Below, piece by piece: positions 34,332 to 45,234 of a DNA stretch of 64,000 nt (the stretch's first letter is position 1; each line of letters opens with the position of its first letter). This DNA comes from Symsagittifera roscoffensis. Taxonomy: Eukaryota; Xenacoelomorpha; Acoela; Convolutidae. The stretch covers positions 1 to 64,000 of the forward strand of contig NW_026970955.1 of assembly GCF_963678635.1 (NCBI RefSeq), written 5' to 3'. Position numbers and translations under genes: made by a program. The notes beneath the pieces are model-generated. The model was not told where the DNA came from. It saw nothing but the letters and a program-made list of their open reading frames with translations, and did not search any database.

Positions 34332-37300
34332 AAACTCAATTTGGTCGACCTAAAAAAAAGGTCGATAAAATTTTCGAAATTTTTTTTGAAAATTCACCCC
34401 CCCCCCCTCCTCGAGAAAATCTTAGATCCGCCCCTGCCAACTGCGTGAAAAATTTTTGGGGAAATACGGTCCGTTCATTGGTCGGTTTGCTCGGAAAATC
34501 GAATTGGCCGACCTAAACAAACAGGTCTACAAAATTTTCACATTTTTTTTCAAAAAATTGCCTTCCTAGAAAAATTTCTGCGCACGCCATTGGCGAAGCT
34601 TAATAAAATAAAAATTTAAATTTGTTTAAAAAAAAGAACAAAGCAGTACATTGTTTTTTAAATCATTTATTTTTGTTTATCCGTTGGAAGTTTCCAAAAA
34701 AAGCAAATTATTTATGTATTTATATGTCTGTCCAAACACTCAAACTATTAGTTCTAGTCATATCAAGCCTACCCGCACTGGAATTTCATGGAAAATATTT
34801 TTTTATTCTGGAAATTCATCGTCAGTCTCCAAAGAACTGCACAAGTTATAGACTATAATCAGTTACAAATGGCTTTTACTTTTAACGCACGTCAAATCAC
34901 ATAAATCAGTCTCAAGTTATCAAGCACCCTGGAGTATAGTAAATAATTGACGGTGTTTTTTTGCTCTACACACTTAGTTTCAGATAAAAAGAGTTTTACT
35001 ACTTAGACTTCTTAAAAGTTTCTCCTGTTAAGTTTATCCTTTCACCCACGTTCAACAACACCGCCACCCACGTTTACACGGTTAACAACACCCCCCCCCC
35101 CCCCCACCCACGTTTACACCCTGAGCATTTAGCGCATAGACGTGTATGGCGCTAACTGGAGTGTCGAACAAAAAGGGAGAGAGATAGAGAGGGGCGTATG
35201 GTTTGACGGGAATCATAAATTAAATTAAACAGGTTTATAATTCGATTAGGCAGTGATTATTGGAGAAATTGTAAAAAAAAATTGCAAATCTTATAGCAGA
35301 AAATTTCTAATAATCGATGATAATCGGATGATAATCGGCTTTAATGAGTTTAATGGATTCTGTTTCAGCAAAATAAAAAAAGGACTAACTATGTGCTCAC
35401 CTTCCATGTCTGATTTTCCAACATCAGAATACTCTATTTCTTTTTAGATTAAATTTTTTTAATATATTCGTAACTTATCCATGAAATTCAAATGCGGAAG
35501 GTATTAAAAAGTTAATAAAATTTGCCTGTTTTTCAAGCCGATTGAAACGTTACAAAAAACTATGTTTTGAGACACTGAAAAATGAGTTGGAATAAAGCGC
35601 CTATAAAATAAAGAGAATGTTTTTTCTAAATGCTTGAAACTCAAAATTTTGTTTCAAAAAAAATTGGGTACGGAAACTTTTTGTTCAATTATAATAAAAT
35701 ACTCAAAGTAGAGTGTAGTGACAACTCGCACAGGTATATGTTTTTAAAAAATAAACCAAAGAGTTTTTAAAAGTCAAACTAATTGGACTAGTTTCAAAGT
35801 TTAACAATAAACAATTCTCGAACATGTCTATTCTGTTGGAACCTGATCTAAACTACATTTTATGATTGGATAAATTAGTTATTTTACCACTGTAAAGTAT
35901 TTAATATTAACCAATCATGATCCATCAAACTAACAACCCACTTATTTGTAAGTGCTGGAATTACTTGTAATTTCAGCACCAGAGAGATTTGAATTTAACT
36001 TAGAAATTAGTTGACTCTCCAAGAAGACTTCAACAGCCGCAATAAACCAGTATACCCTAGATCTATTGAGCCTAGCAGAGACTAGTTAAACACCCTGAGA
36101 CTAGATAGTATAAGAGTAAGATTAGGATCGGTATTAGACTAAGAAGTTGCACGAATCTATCCGGCCGAAAATAAGATAGCGTGACGAGCAGACGGTGTAC
36201 CCTATCCGAAATTACTCTATGAGTTAACCACATTGGACCTAACTCATCTGGTGCGACCATAAGTCTCGAACAAGACCTTAATAGCTTAGAATTAACCAAA
36301 CATAGATTAGAATTTAGACAAAACATTTTTAAAATGTTACACGACGATAATTTAATCGAAATGTCTCTACGACTCAATAGATCAAAGCCAATATTCTGAA
36401 CGATAAGAGAACTACCCGGAATTGGAAGAAGACCTCGAACCAGAGACGACATACGACAAAGTAAAAATTTACCAAATAGTTATAAGATAGTACGGCAAAA
36501 GCCAACACAAACTTTTATATTTAGAATCTTATTAGCAATGAATTTAGATTTTCATTTGCAAACTTAAATCTTGAAGTCAATCTTCATGATCATTTCAGGC
36601 GCTAAACAAAATATTAATATACAATAACGATTGATAAAAAGATCTCAAATCGTTTTTCTAAAATTCTGCAGTATTCTATAAAACATGTTTGGAAAATATT
36701 TATTGAAAATCAAAATAAAAATTAGTAGCATGACAATAAACTGTTAGTAATAATAAATCATCAAATTAACCCAGCTTCATCACCTAAAACATAACAGCAA
36801 TCATAAGCTCACTAACATCATAAAAAAACTAAATCTTTTTCTTAAACAAATTTAAATCATTTTAAACTTAAAATCACTTAAATTTAAAACCAGATCATCA
36901 AGGCTTATCCTTGGATCTTAATTCATTTTCTATTTAATTAAATTTAAAACTTGATCATCAAGGCCTATCCTTGGATCAAAAAGAACAATTTTGTTCTCCC
37001 CCACCCACTTAGCTAGTGTCTAACGACCTCAAACGTCGATTCACTTTCCAACCCTTTCTAAAAACCCAAGACTAATAGAAATTTTTCAACAAAACTAACC
37101 ATTCAAATTAGGATAAACAGTGAAGAACTTCAGTTATTCATCCTTCACTTGAACCCTCCTCTTATCAAGACCCAGGATAAATCTTAGACTTAGTAAGTTT
37201 AAAATAGTATCAACGAACTACTCGCGTTCTAATTATACCTGAACCTTGTGGATCGATTTACTATTCTCCAACCCTTGAACACAATCACTACCCCTAAGTA

Positions 37301-38175
37301 AGATTAAGTAAGTTAACACCTTAGCTTATACTAGCCACGAGAAAGTAAAAATCATTCTTCGGAATCGATATACTTTTCTCTCCAACCCTGAACAAATAGA
37401 CCCAGGTTAAGCTAACCAAAAAATCGTAAGGACTAACAATTTAAGAAAATAGAAATCATCTAACAACTTTTTGCATCCGTCATCCTAAACCTTATGTCAT
37501 TTAAAAATCTAGGAAACAAACAAACAATCGTTTTACACAACTGTGAAATAGATAACAAAAAATACGATCTTGTAATCACACCTCATACACAAACAGTTGG
37601 ATATATTAGAACAAAACGACAAACACTAAAAAGAAAAATAATAAACAAACAAAGACAAATCACACGAAAAAGATTTTCCAAAAATAGAAACGCATTTTCA
37701 GAATCAGAAGCCAGCAATTAAGACGAACTTTATAAATTAAAAGAATCTATAGATAAAAATTGCCCCATTCACGATCAATTATATTTTTCCGACTCAGAAA
37801 CAACTTCAAATTCATCAAAAAGAGGAAAAAGACGAATAAAAAAGCAATATAAACACAAACCAGTACACTTATATAACTGGAATCAACCAATTAGACACAT
37901 CGATAATTACCTATTAACAGTCATTAAACGAAAAAATGAGCCAAACACACACTCCAAGTGAAGATAGTCCAGATGGTGACGATATCTTCCCCTTCCTCAT
38001 AGATGCACCCAATGATAGAGGACAGCATATACTTTGCAAGAACTTACTACTAAATTTGTTTGAACCCGGAATCAGCCCATGTAAAACAGAGTTCCCAGAT
38101 GTAAAAATCAAAAGACAAATTATTGATCACTATCTGAAAGATATATGTAATTTAACACAACACTACGGAATCTAC
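34332..38175 (+). repeat. Tandem duplication unit 1 (host flank + 5' end of copy B)
   Basis: Near-identical to 38,177-42,233. It contains 1.5 kb of flank (34,332-35,836), a complete LTR (35,837-36,246), primer site, leader, ORF A with one module (37,494-37,721) and the first about 80 codons of gag (37,936 on), then stops abruptly at ...GGAATCTAC where unit 2 begins with flank. Unit 2 is about 213 bp longer, nearly all of it the extra 216-bp ORF A module. The few differences (for example poly-C length at about 35,092) mean the duplication is recent. Confidence 0.9.
35837..36246 (+). repeat. Extra LTR in duplication unit 1
   Basis: 410-bp LTR identical, but for about two bases, to 39,678-40,087. 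It is preceded by the same ctgt. It arose by segmental duplication, not by a separate insertion. Confidence 0.85.
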
Positions 38176-39677
38176 AAAACTCAATTTGGTCGACCTAAAA
38201 AAAAGGTCGATAAAATTTTCGAAATTTTTTTTGAAAATTCACCCCCCCCTCCTCGAGAAAATCTTAGATCCGCCCCTGCCAACTGCGTGAAAAATTTTTG
38301 GGGAAATACGGTCCGTTTATTGGTCCGATTGCTCGGAAAATCGAATTGGCCGACCTAAACAAACAGGTCTACAAAATTTTCACATTTTTTTTCAAAAAAT
38401 TGCCTTCCTAGAAAAATTTCTGCGCACGCCCTTGGCGAAGCTTAATAAAATAAAAATTTAAATTTGTTAAAAAAAAGAACAAAGCAGTACATTATTTTTT
38501 AAATCATTTATTTTTGTTTATCCGTTGGAAGTTTCCAAAAAAAGCAAATTATTTATGTATTTATATGTCTGTCCAAACACTCAAACTATTAGTTCTAGTC
38601 ATATCAAGCCTACCCGCACTGGAATTTCATGGAATATATTTTTTTATTCTGGAAATTCATCGTCAGTCTCCAAAGAACTGCACAAGTTATAGACTATAAT
38701 ATAATCAGTTACAAATGGCTTTTACTTTTAACGCACGTCAAATCACATAAATCAGTCTCAAGTTATCAAGCACCCTGGAGTATAGTAAATAATTGACGGT
38801 GTTTTTTTGCTCTACACACTTAGTTTCAGATAAAAAGAGTTTTACTACTTAGGCTTCTTAAAAGTTTCTCCTGTTAAGTTTATCCTTTCACCCACGTTCA
38901 ACAACACCGCCACCCACGTTTACACGGTTAACAACACCCCCCCCCCACCCACGTTTACACCCTGAGCATTTAGCGCATAGACGTGTATGGCGCTAACTGG
39001 AGTGTCGAACAAAAAGGGAGAGAGATAGAGAGGGGCGTATGGTTTGACGGGAATCATAAATTAAATTAAACAGGTTTATAATTCGATTAGGCAGTGATTA
39101 TTGGAGAAATTGTAAAAAAAAATTGCAAATCTTATAGCAGAAAATTTCTAATAATCGATGATAATCGGATGATAATCGGCTTTAATGAGTTTAATGGATT
39201 CTGTTTCAGCAAAATAAAAAAAGGACTAACTATGTGCTCACCTTCCATGTCTGATTTTCCAACATCAGAATACTCTATTTCTTTTTAGATTAAATTTTTT
39301 TAATATATTCGTAACTTATCCATGAAATTCAAATGCGGAAGGTATTAAAAAGTTAATAAAATTTGCCTTTTCTTCAAGCCGATTGAAACGTTACAAAAAA
39401 CTATGTTTTGAGACACTGAAAAATGAGTTGGAATAAAGCGCCTATAAAATAAAGAGAATGTTTTTTCTAAATGCTTGAAACTCAAAATTTTGTTTCAAAA
39501 AAAATTGGGTACGGAAACTTTTTGTTCAATTATAATAAAATACTCAAAGTAGAGTGTAGTGACAACTCGCACAGGTATATGTTTTTAAAAAATAAACCAA
39601 AGAGTTTTTAAAAGTCAAACTAATTGGACTAGTTTCAAAGTTTAACAATAAACAATTCTCGAACATGTCTATTCTGT

Positions 39678-40087
39678 TGGAACCTGATCTAAACTACATT
39701 TTATGATTGGATAAATTAGATATTTTACCACTGTAAAGTATTTAATATTAACCAATCATGATCCATCAAACTAACAACCCACTTATTTGTAAGTGCTGGA
39801 ATTACTTGTAATTTCAGCACCAGAGAGATTTGAATTTAACTTAGAAATTAGTTGACTCTCCAAGAAGATTTCAACAGCCGCAATAAACCAGTATACCCTA
39901 GATCTATTGAGCCTAGCAGAGACTAGTTAAACACCCTGAGACTAGATAGTATAAGAGTAAGATTAGGATCGGTATTAGACTAAGAAGTTGCACGAATCTA
40001 TCCGGCCGAAAATAAGATAGCGTGACGAGCAGACGGTGTACCCTATCCGAAATTACTCTATGAGTTAACCACATTGGACCTAACTCA
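39678..40087 (+). repeat. 5' LTR of copy B (410 bp)
   Basis: TGGAACCTGATC ... CCTAACTCA. It differs from the 3' LTR at two sites (gtattt/gttttt and agattt/agactt). The first 100 bases hold the inverted octamers ATGATTGG and CCAATCAT (CCAAT-box-like), and the hairpin is at 39,793-39,820. Confidence 0.9.
39793..39820 (+). other. Conserved LTR hairpin
   Basis: The 13-base arms GTGCTGGAATTAC and GTAATTTCAGCAC are separated by TT, with one G-T pair. In copy A (13,818-13,845 and 32,148-32,175) the arms are GTGCTGAAACTAC and GTAGTTTCAGCAC, perfectly paired, so a C-G pair in A corresponds to T-A in B. Copy C has it at 60,090-60,117. The covariation suggests selection for the fold or for a palindromic site. 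Confidence 0.7.
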
Positions 40088-40089
40088 TC

Positions 40090-40099
40090 TGGTGCGACC
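40090..40099 (+). other. Primer-binding site of copy B
   Basis: TGGTGCGACC two bases after the LTR, complementary to a tRNA ending GGTCGCACCA. Identical in copy A. The tRNA was not identified. Confidence 0.7.
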
Positions 40100-40174
40100 A
40101 TAAGTCTCGAACAAGACCTTAATAGCTTAGAATTAACCAAACATAGATTAGAATTTAGACAAAACATTTTTAAA

Positions 40175-40408
40175 ATGTTACACGACGATAATTTAATCGA
40201 AATGTCTCTACGACTCAATAGATCAAAGCCAATATTCTGAACGATAAGAGAACTACCCGGAATTGGAAGAAGACCTCGAACCAGAGACGACATACGACAA
40301 AGTAGAAATTTACCAAATAGTTATAAGATAGTACGGCAAAAGCCAACACAAACTTTTATATTTAGAATCTTATTAGCAATGAATTTAGATTTTCATTTGC
40401 AAACTTAA
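40175..40408 (+). pseudogene. Leader ORF0 of copy B, interrupted by TGA
   Basis: ATG at 40,175. TGA at 40,238-40,240 stands where copy A has AGA. Beyond it the frame resumes with the shared RELPGIGRRPRTRDD and ends at TAA 40,406. The duplicated unit (36,334 on) carries the same TGA. Small, basic, function unknown. Confidence 0.4.
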
Positions 40409-40733
40409 ATCTTGAAGTCAATCTTCATGATCATTTCAGGCGCTAAACAAAATATTAATATACAATAACGATTGATAAAAAGATCTCAAATCGTTTTTCT
40501 AAAATTCTGCAGTATTCTATAAAACATGTTTGGAAAATATTTATTGAAAATCAAAATCAAAATTAGTAGCATGACAATAAACTGTTAGTAATCATAAATC
40601 ATCAAATTGTCCCAGCTTCATCACCTAAAACATAACAGCAATCATAAGCTCACTAACATCATAAAAAAACTAAATCTTTTTCTTAAACAAATTTAAATCA
40701 TTTTAAACTTAAAATCACTTAAATTTAAAACCA

Positions 40734-40818
40734 GATCATCAAGGCTTATCCTTGGATCTTAATTCATTTTCTATTTAATTAAATTTAAAACTTGATCATC
40801 AAGGCCTATCCTTGGATC
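40734..40818 (+). other. Duplicated stem-loop motif in the leader
   Basis: Two 25-base copies (40,734-40,758 and 40,794-40,818) of GATCATCAAGG..TATCCTTGGATC form a caagg/ccttg stem. Copy A has one copy at 31,167-31,191. The position between primer site and gag is where packaging or dimer signals lie in retroviruses; that role is inference. Confidence 0.4.
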
Positions 40819-41335
40819 AAAAAGAACAATTTTGTTCTCCCCACCCACTTAGCTAGTGTCTAACGACCTCAAACGTCGATTCACTATCCAACCCTTTCTA
40901 AAAACCCAAGACTAATAGAAATTTTTCAACAAAACTAACCATTCAAATTAGGATAAACAGTGAAGAACTTCAGTTATTCATCCTTCACTTGAACCCTCCT
41001 CTTATCAAGACCCAGGATAAATCTTAGACTTAGTAAGTTTAAAATAGTATCAACGAACTACTCGCGTTCTAATTATACCTGAACCTTGTGGATCGATTTA
41101 CTATTCTCCAACCCTTGAACACAATCACTACCCCTAAGTAAGATTAAGTAAGTTAACACTTTAACTTAGACTAGCCACGAGAAAGTAAAAATCATCCTCC
41201 GGAATCGATATACGGTTTTCTCTCCAACCCAACAATACGAACCAAGTTAGGCTAACCGCAAAAAATCGTAGGAACTAACAGTTTAAGACATTGGAAATCA
41301 TTAACCCAAATATTGCATCTATCATCCTAATCCTT

Positions 41336-41779
41336 ATGTCAAGAGACAATTTACGAAACAAACAAACAATCATAATACACAATTGTTTAATTAACGACGA
41401 AAAATACGACCTCGTAATCACACCACTCAGACAAACAATAGGATACACAAGAACAAAGTTACAAACACTAAGAAAAAAAATTACTAACAAACAAAAAAAA
41501 GTATTAGGAAACGATTTTCAAAACGAAGAAACGTCCGTCATCCTAAACCTTATGTCATTTAAAAATCTAGGAAACAAACAAACAATCGTTTTACACAACT
41601 GTGAAATAGATAACAAAAAATACGATCTTGTAATCACACCTCATACACAAACAGTTGGATATATTAGAACAAAACGACAAACACTAAAAAGAAAAATAAT
41701 AAACAAACAAAGACAAATCACACGAAAAAGATTTTCCAAAAATAGAAACGCATTTTCAGAATCAGAAGCCAGCAATTAA
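41336..41779 (+). CDS. ORF A: duplicated-module protein upstream of gag (copy B)
   Basis: ATG at 41,336 (conserved in copy A as MSRDNL) opens 147 codons to TAA 41,777. It consists of two copies of a 72-residue basic module, each with NKQTI..HNC and KYDLVITP followed by a Lys/Arg/Gln-rich helix-like segment. Beyond the TAA the frame stays open (about 80 codons, DELYKLKESIDKNC...) to TGA 42,017, overlapping the gag start by 26 bases. In copy A a sense codon stands in place of the TAA. Unit 1 (37,494) and copy A have only one module. I do not recognise the family; its place before gag is unusual for a gypsy element. Confidence 0.6.
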   Translation: MSRDNLRNKQTIIIHNCLINDEKYDLVITPLRQTIGYTRTKLQTLRKKITNKQKKVLGNDFQNEETSVILNLMSFKNLGNKQTIVLHNCEIDNKKYDLVITPHTQTVGYIRTKRQTLKRKIINKQRQITRKRFSKNRNAFSESEASN

Positions 41780-41993
41780 GACGAACTTTATAAATTAAAA
41801 GAATCTATAGATAAAAATTGCCCCATTCACGATCAATTATATTTTTCCGACTCAGAAACAACTTCAAATTCATCAAAAAGAGGAAAAAGACGAATAAAAA
41901 AGCAATATAAACACAAACCAGTACACTTATATAACTGGAATCAACCAATTAGACACATCGATAATTACCTATTAACAGTCATTAAACGAAAAA

Positions 41994-44900
41994 ATGAGCC
42001 AAACACACACTCCAAGTGAAGATAGTCCAGATGGTGACGATATCTTCCCCTTCCTCGTAGATGCACCCAATGATAGAGGACAGCATATACTTTGCAAGAA
42101 CTTACTACTAAATTTGTTTGAACCCGGAATCAGCCCATGTAAAACAGAGTTCCCAGATGTAAAAATCAAAAGACAAATTATTGATCACTATCTGAAAGAT
42201 ATATGTAATTTAACACAACACTACGGAATCTACACCATAGAATTCACCTCACCAAACCCGAATCACCGCAAATATGTAATTCAAACAGACGACATTGATT
42301 TAGAATTTTCAAAAGTATTCTCAGAATATATAAAAAGCATACAATATCATAACTCACAAAGAGCAAACTCCATATTTACTAATGAAGTTTTTGCAATAAT
42401 ATATAGTTATATCTCAATATTAGAAAACGAAATCCCAATCTCAAATGTCTCACCGACAGAGACATCTAAACATATAAGGGTACGACATGAAATCACACTA
42501 TTTTCATCTTTTCTAAATATAATTAAAGAAAATTTCACTAAAGATGAAGTTTCACAACATACAAAACATGACTTACAAAAAATTTTGGCATGGTTTATAA
42601 TAGATTATTTCACACATAATATAGATTTAATTTCACAAGCAAGAAAAAATTTTAGACCTCAAAATTCAAACGATGATACCGCCATCACAGAACAGTCAGA
42701 CTACGTTTGGGACCCCGAATGGTCTCATTATGCATTTATAAATATCCCACAATCAATTGCAAGTCAAGCAATAAGTACAATATCTTATATAAGAGATTAT
42801 GTAAGAGTAGTACCATTAACCATTGACGCAACACCATTAAACTACAATACATTTTTACCTGATACTCGAAATAACAGTTTAAATTCGACCGTCATACACA
42901 ATGAAAACCTTAATGGAACTAGAAATCTCACTCAACAAGATATTCAGACACCATCACACTTCATAAATGAAGAAATTGTCCAAACAACAACAACTACACA
43001 ACAAAGTATTTCACCAATACCTCCAAATTTAACAACACCAAGAAATACAAACACTTCGCTAGCACATGTAACCTTACAATCAACCGTTAAACCTTCGGTT
43101 GCTCCAAAATATTCACAAATGGATTACCAAACATATAGACCCATGACAATACCGTCAAAAACACGCAGAACATTCACAAGAAACAATTTTGCGAAACATA
43201 ATTATAATTATACACATTCATCAAAAACAAACTATCCTCCACGAAATAATAATAATAATCAAATCAGATCTCGATATTGGAATAATCCAATGGCAACAAC
43301 CAATTCAGTAAATTTTCAAGCTAATCCACATCCTCCACAGGATCATAGTGAAAATTATCCATTCTTTCAACAGAATAAAAAAATAAAAAACAAGCACCTC
43401 ATCAAACGGATTATCTATCCTCTGATGATGATCATTTACAACCAGATATATTTGCACCATATACCCAAGAATATCGCGGACAAGGAATGCAGAAACCATA
43501 TACACATCATAGAAATTTTTCTCCACACCAGATAGATACACAAAATCAACAACCAATACAAATGCAAAACCCAATTAATACACAATCTTTTCAACCAATT
43601 CAGCCACAAAACCCAATGATTACACACTCATATCAACCAACACAAATGCAAAATGAAATACCACTTCCATATTATCTTCAACAACACGAAATAACAAAAA
43701 ATCAACTTTCTAATTTTTCACAAATGCCAAATGCAGCAGAATCATTACAAATGACAATGAATCCATACCTTATGGGTGGATCATCAATAACATCAAACAA
43801 ACCATTAATGGTATTCACAGGAACAGACCCTGAATATTCTGTAGAAGATTATTTAAATGCAGTAACAGCAAATTTAATTTTAAATATAGGACCTGAACCA
43901 ATTAATACGCCACTACATCAAAACTGGATACATCGACGCACAGCGTTGATACAGACAACCCTAGACGGCGCAGCCCAAAAATGGTTTTCAGTATTGCCTA
44001 TAGAAATAAAATCAAATTGGAAGAGATTTACACAAGAATTTTCAAAAATGTTTGACTCCGAAAGAAACAAACAACAACAAAGAGTTTTATGTAATGAAAT
44101 TCGCAGATTACCAAATGAAACCATCAAACAATTAGCAGTACTTAACGAAACACTAGTTCGAAAAGCATATTCATTAAATACACACGATTATAAAAACACA
44201 AAAATGACAGAAATCTTAATGATGACCTTAACACCTCAATTAAGGAAAATAGCAAAAAAAAGAGAGCATCCCATCCCTCCTCAATTCGAGAGCCCGATTT
44301 AGATTTTCGAAAACTAGTAGACAAGCTAGAGCAAGCGGAAATCACAATGAAACTTGAAGAAACAGAAAATCAGAAATTACAATATGTTAACCGAATTGAA
44401 ACAAATACCACAAATATCAATAATATACAGGAATCAGATACAGACCTCGTTGAAAAAATCACTGAAATACTCGATATTTACGAAAAACACCCAAACTTTA
44501 AAGGCAAACCATCTTTCAAAAAATGGTGTAATTATTGCCGACGATACGGACATAGTATTTCTGAATGTAGACAAAAACAACAGGACAATCAAAACAAACC
44601 TCAAAAATATAAAGAACCGAATAAATCATTCTACCAATACATGAAGAAAGATCAAAATCCACCGAACAAAAATGTATACAGCAACAACAGTTCAGGAAAA
44701 CCACTTCCGAACAAAACCAACTACACGAGAAATCAATCACCATATAACTCAAGTTATAGAGGAAGATCACCAGAACGAAGAAATACACAAAATTCGTCAC
44801 AAAATCATTACAATAGACCAAATAGTCGAAATAACTACTCCCGATCAAATTCGAACACAACACAATTTGTTTCTAGATCTAATTCCCAATCAAGGAATAA

Positions 44901-45234
44901 TTACTATCCAAACAATCAATCACGAAACTCATCATACAATAGAAGTAGAAACTACTCCAATAATCGAAATAGAAGTTATTCAAACAACCGAAACCAGAAT
45001 TACCCGAACAATCGATCAAGGAATAACTCATATAATAGATCAAACTATAACAGACCAAACAATAATTATCAAAACAGATCACAAAATAATTCACAAAATC
45101 GACATTCAAGTTATAATAATCGTTATAGAAATTATTCCCAATCACCACACAGGAATAATAACCATTATAATAATTCTAATAATCGCCACAGAAGGAGTAC
45201 ACCTAAACATCAAAGAAATATAAATCAAGTATAA
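41994..45234 (+). pseudogene. gag: gag of copy B, two frameshifts and a terminal stop
   Basis: ATG at 41,994. Frame 1 of 3 runs to 43,535 (amino-terminal domain, Thr/Gln/Asn-rich middle). A frameshift in the A-run near 43,375-43,390 moves to 43,487-44,302, which holds the capsid-like domain (FTGTDPEYSVEDYLNAV, WIHRRTALIQTTLDGAAQKW, FTQEFSKMF). A second shift in the A-run at 44,257-44,264 moves to the frame of 44,347-45,234 with the CCHC knuckle CNYC....GHSISEC (44,527-44,568) and an Asn/Arg/Ser/Tyr-rich tail of about 200 residues that likely binds RNA. TAA at 45,232 is CAA in copy A, so gag and pol formed one frame. Copy A is open through the first shift, so the breaks are private to B. Confidence 0.85.

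Larger units (their letters stand above)
38177..42233 (+). repeat. Tandem duplication unit 2
   Basis: Second unit. Its left part (38,177-39,677) is host flank and its right part is the authentic 5' end of copy B. The junction at about 38,176 joins gag codons to flank sequence aaactcaatttgg with two to four bases of shared sequence. Confidence 0.9.

Noticed and set aside
34152-34437. hAT-like MITE suggested by CAGGGGCGGATC on the minus strand at about 34,437
   Set aside because: Only one end is convincing; the opposite end near 34,152 is degenerate and no 8-bp target duplication is visible. The motif recurs at about 38,277 only because of the tandem duplication.
36072-36452. Minus-strand 126-codon ORF, repeated at 39,913-40,293
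   Set aside because: It lies across the LTR/leader antisense to the element; the repeat is just the segmental duplication.
44672-45223. 183-codon alternative frame over the gag tail
   Set aside because: An Ile/Thr/His-rich shadow of the Asn/Arg/Ser-rich Gag tail; low-complexity codons leave all frames open.
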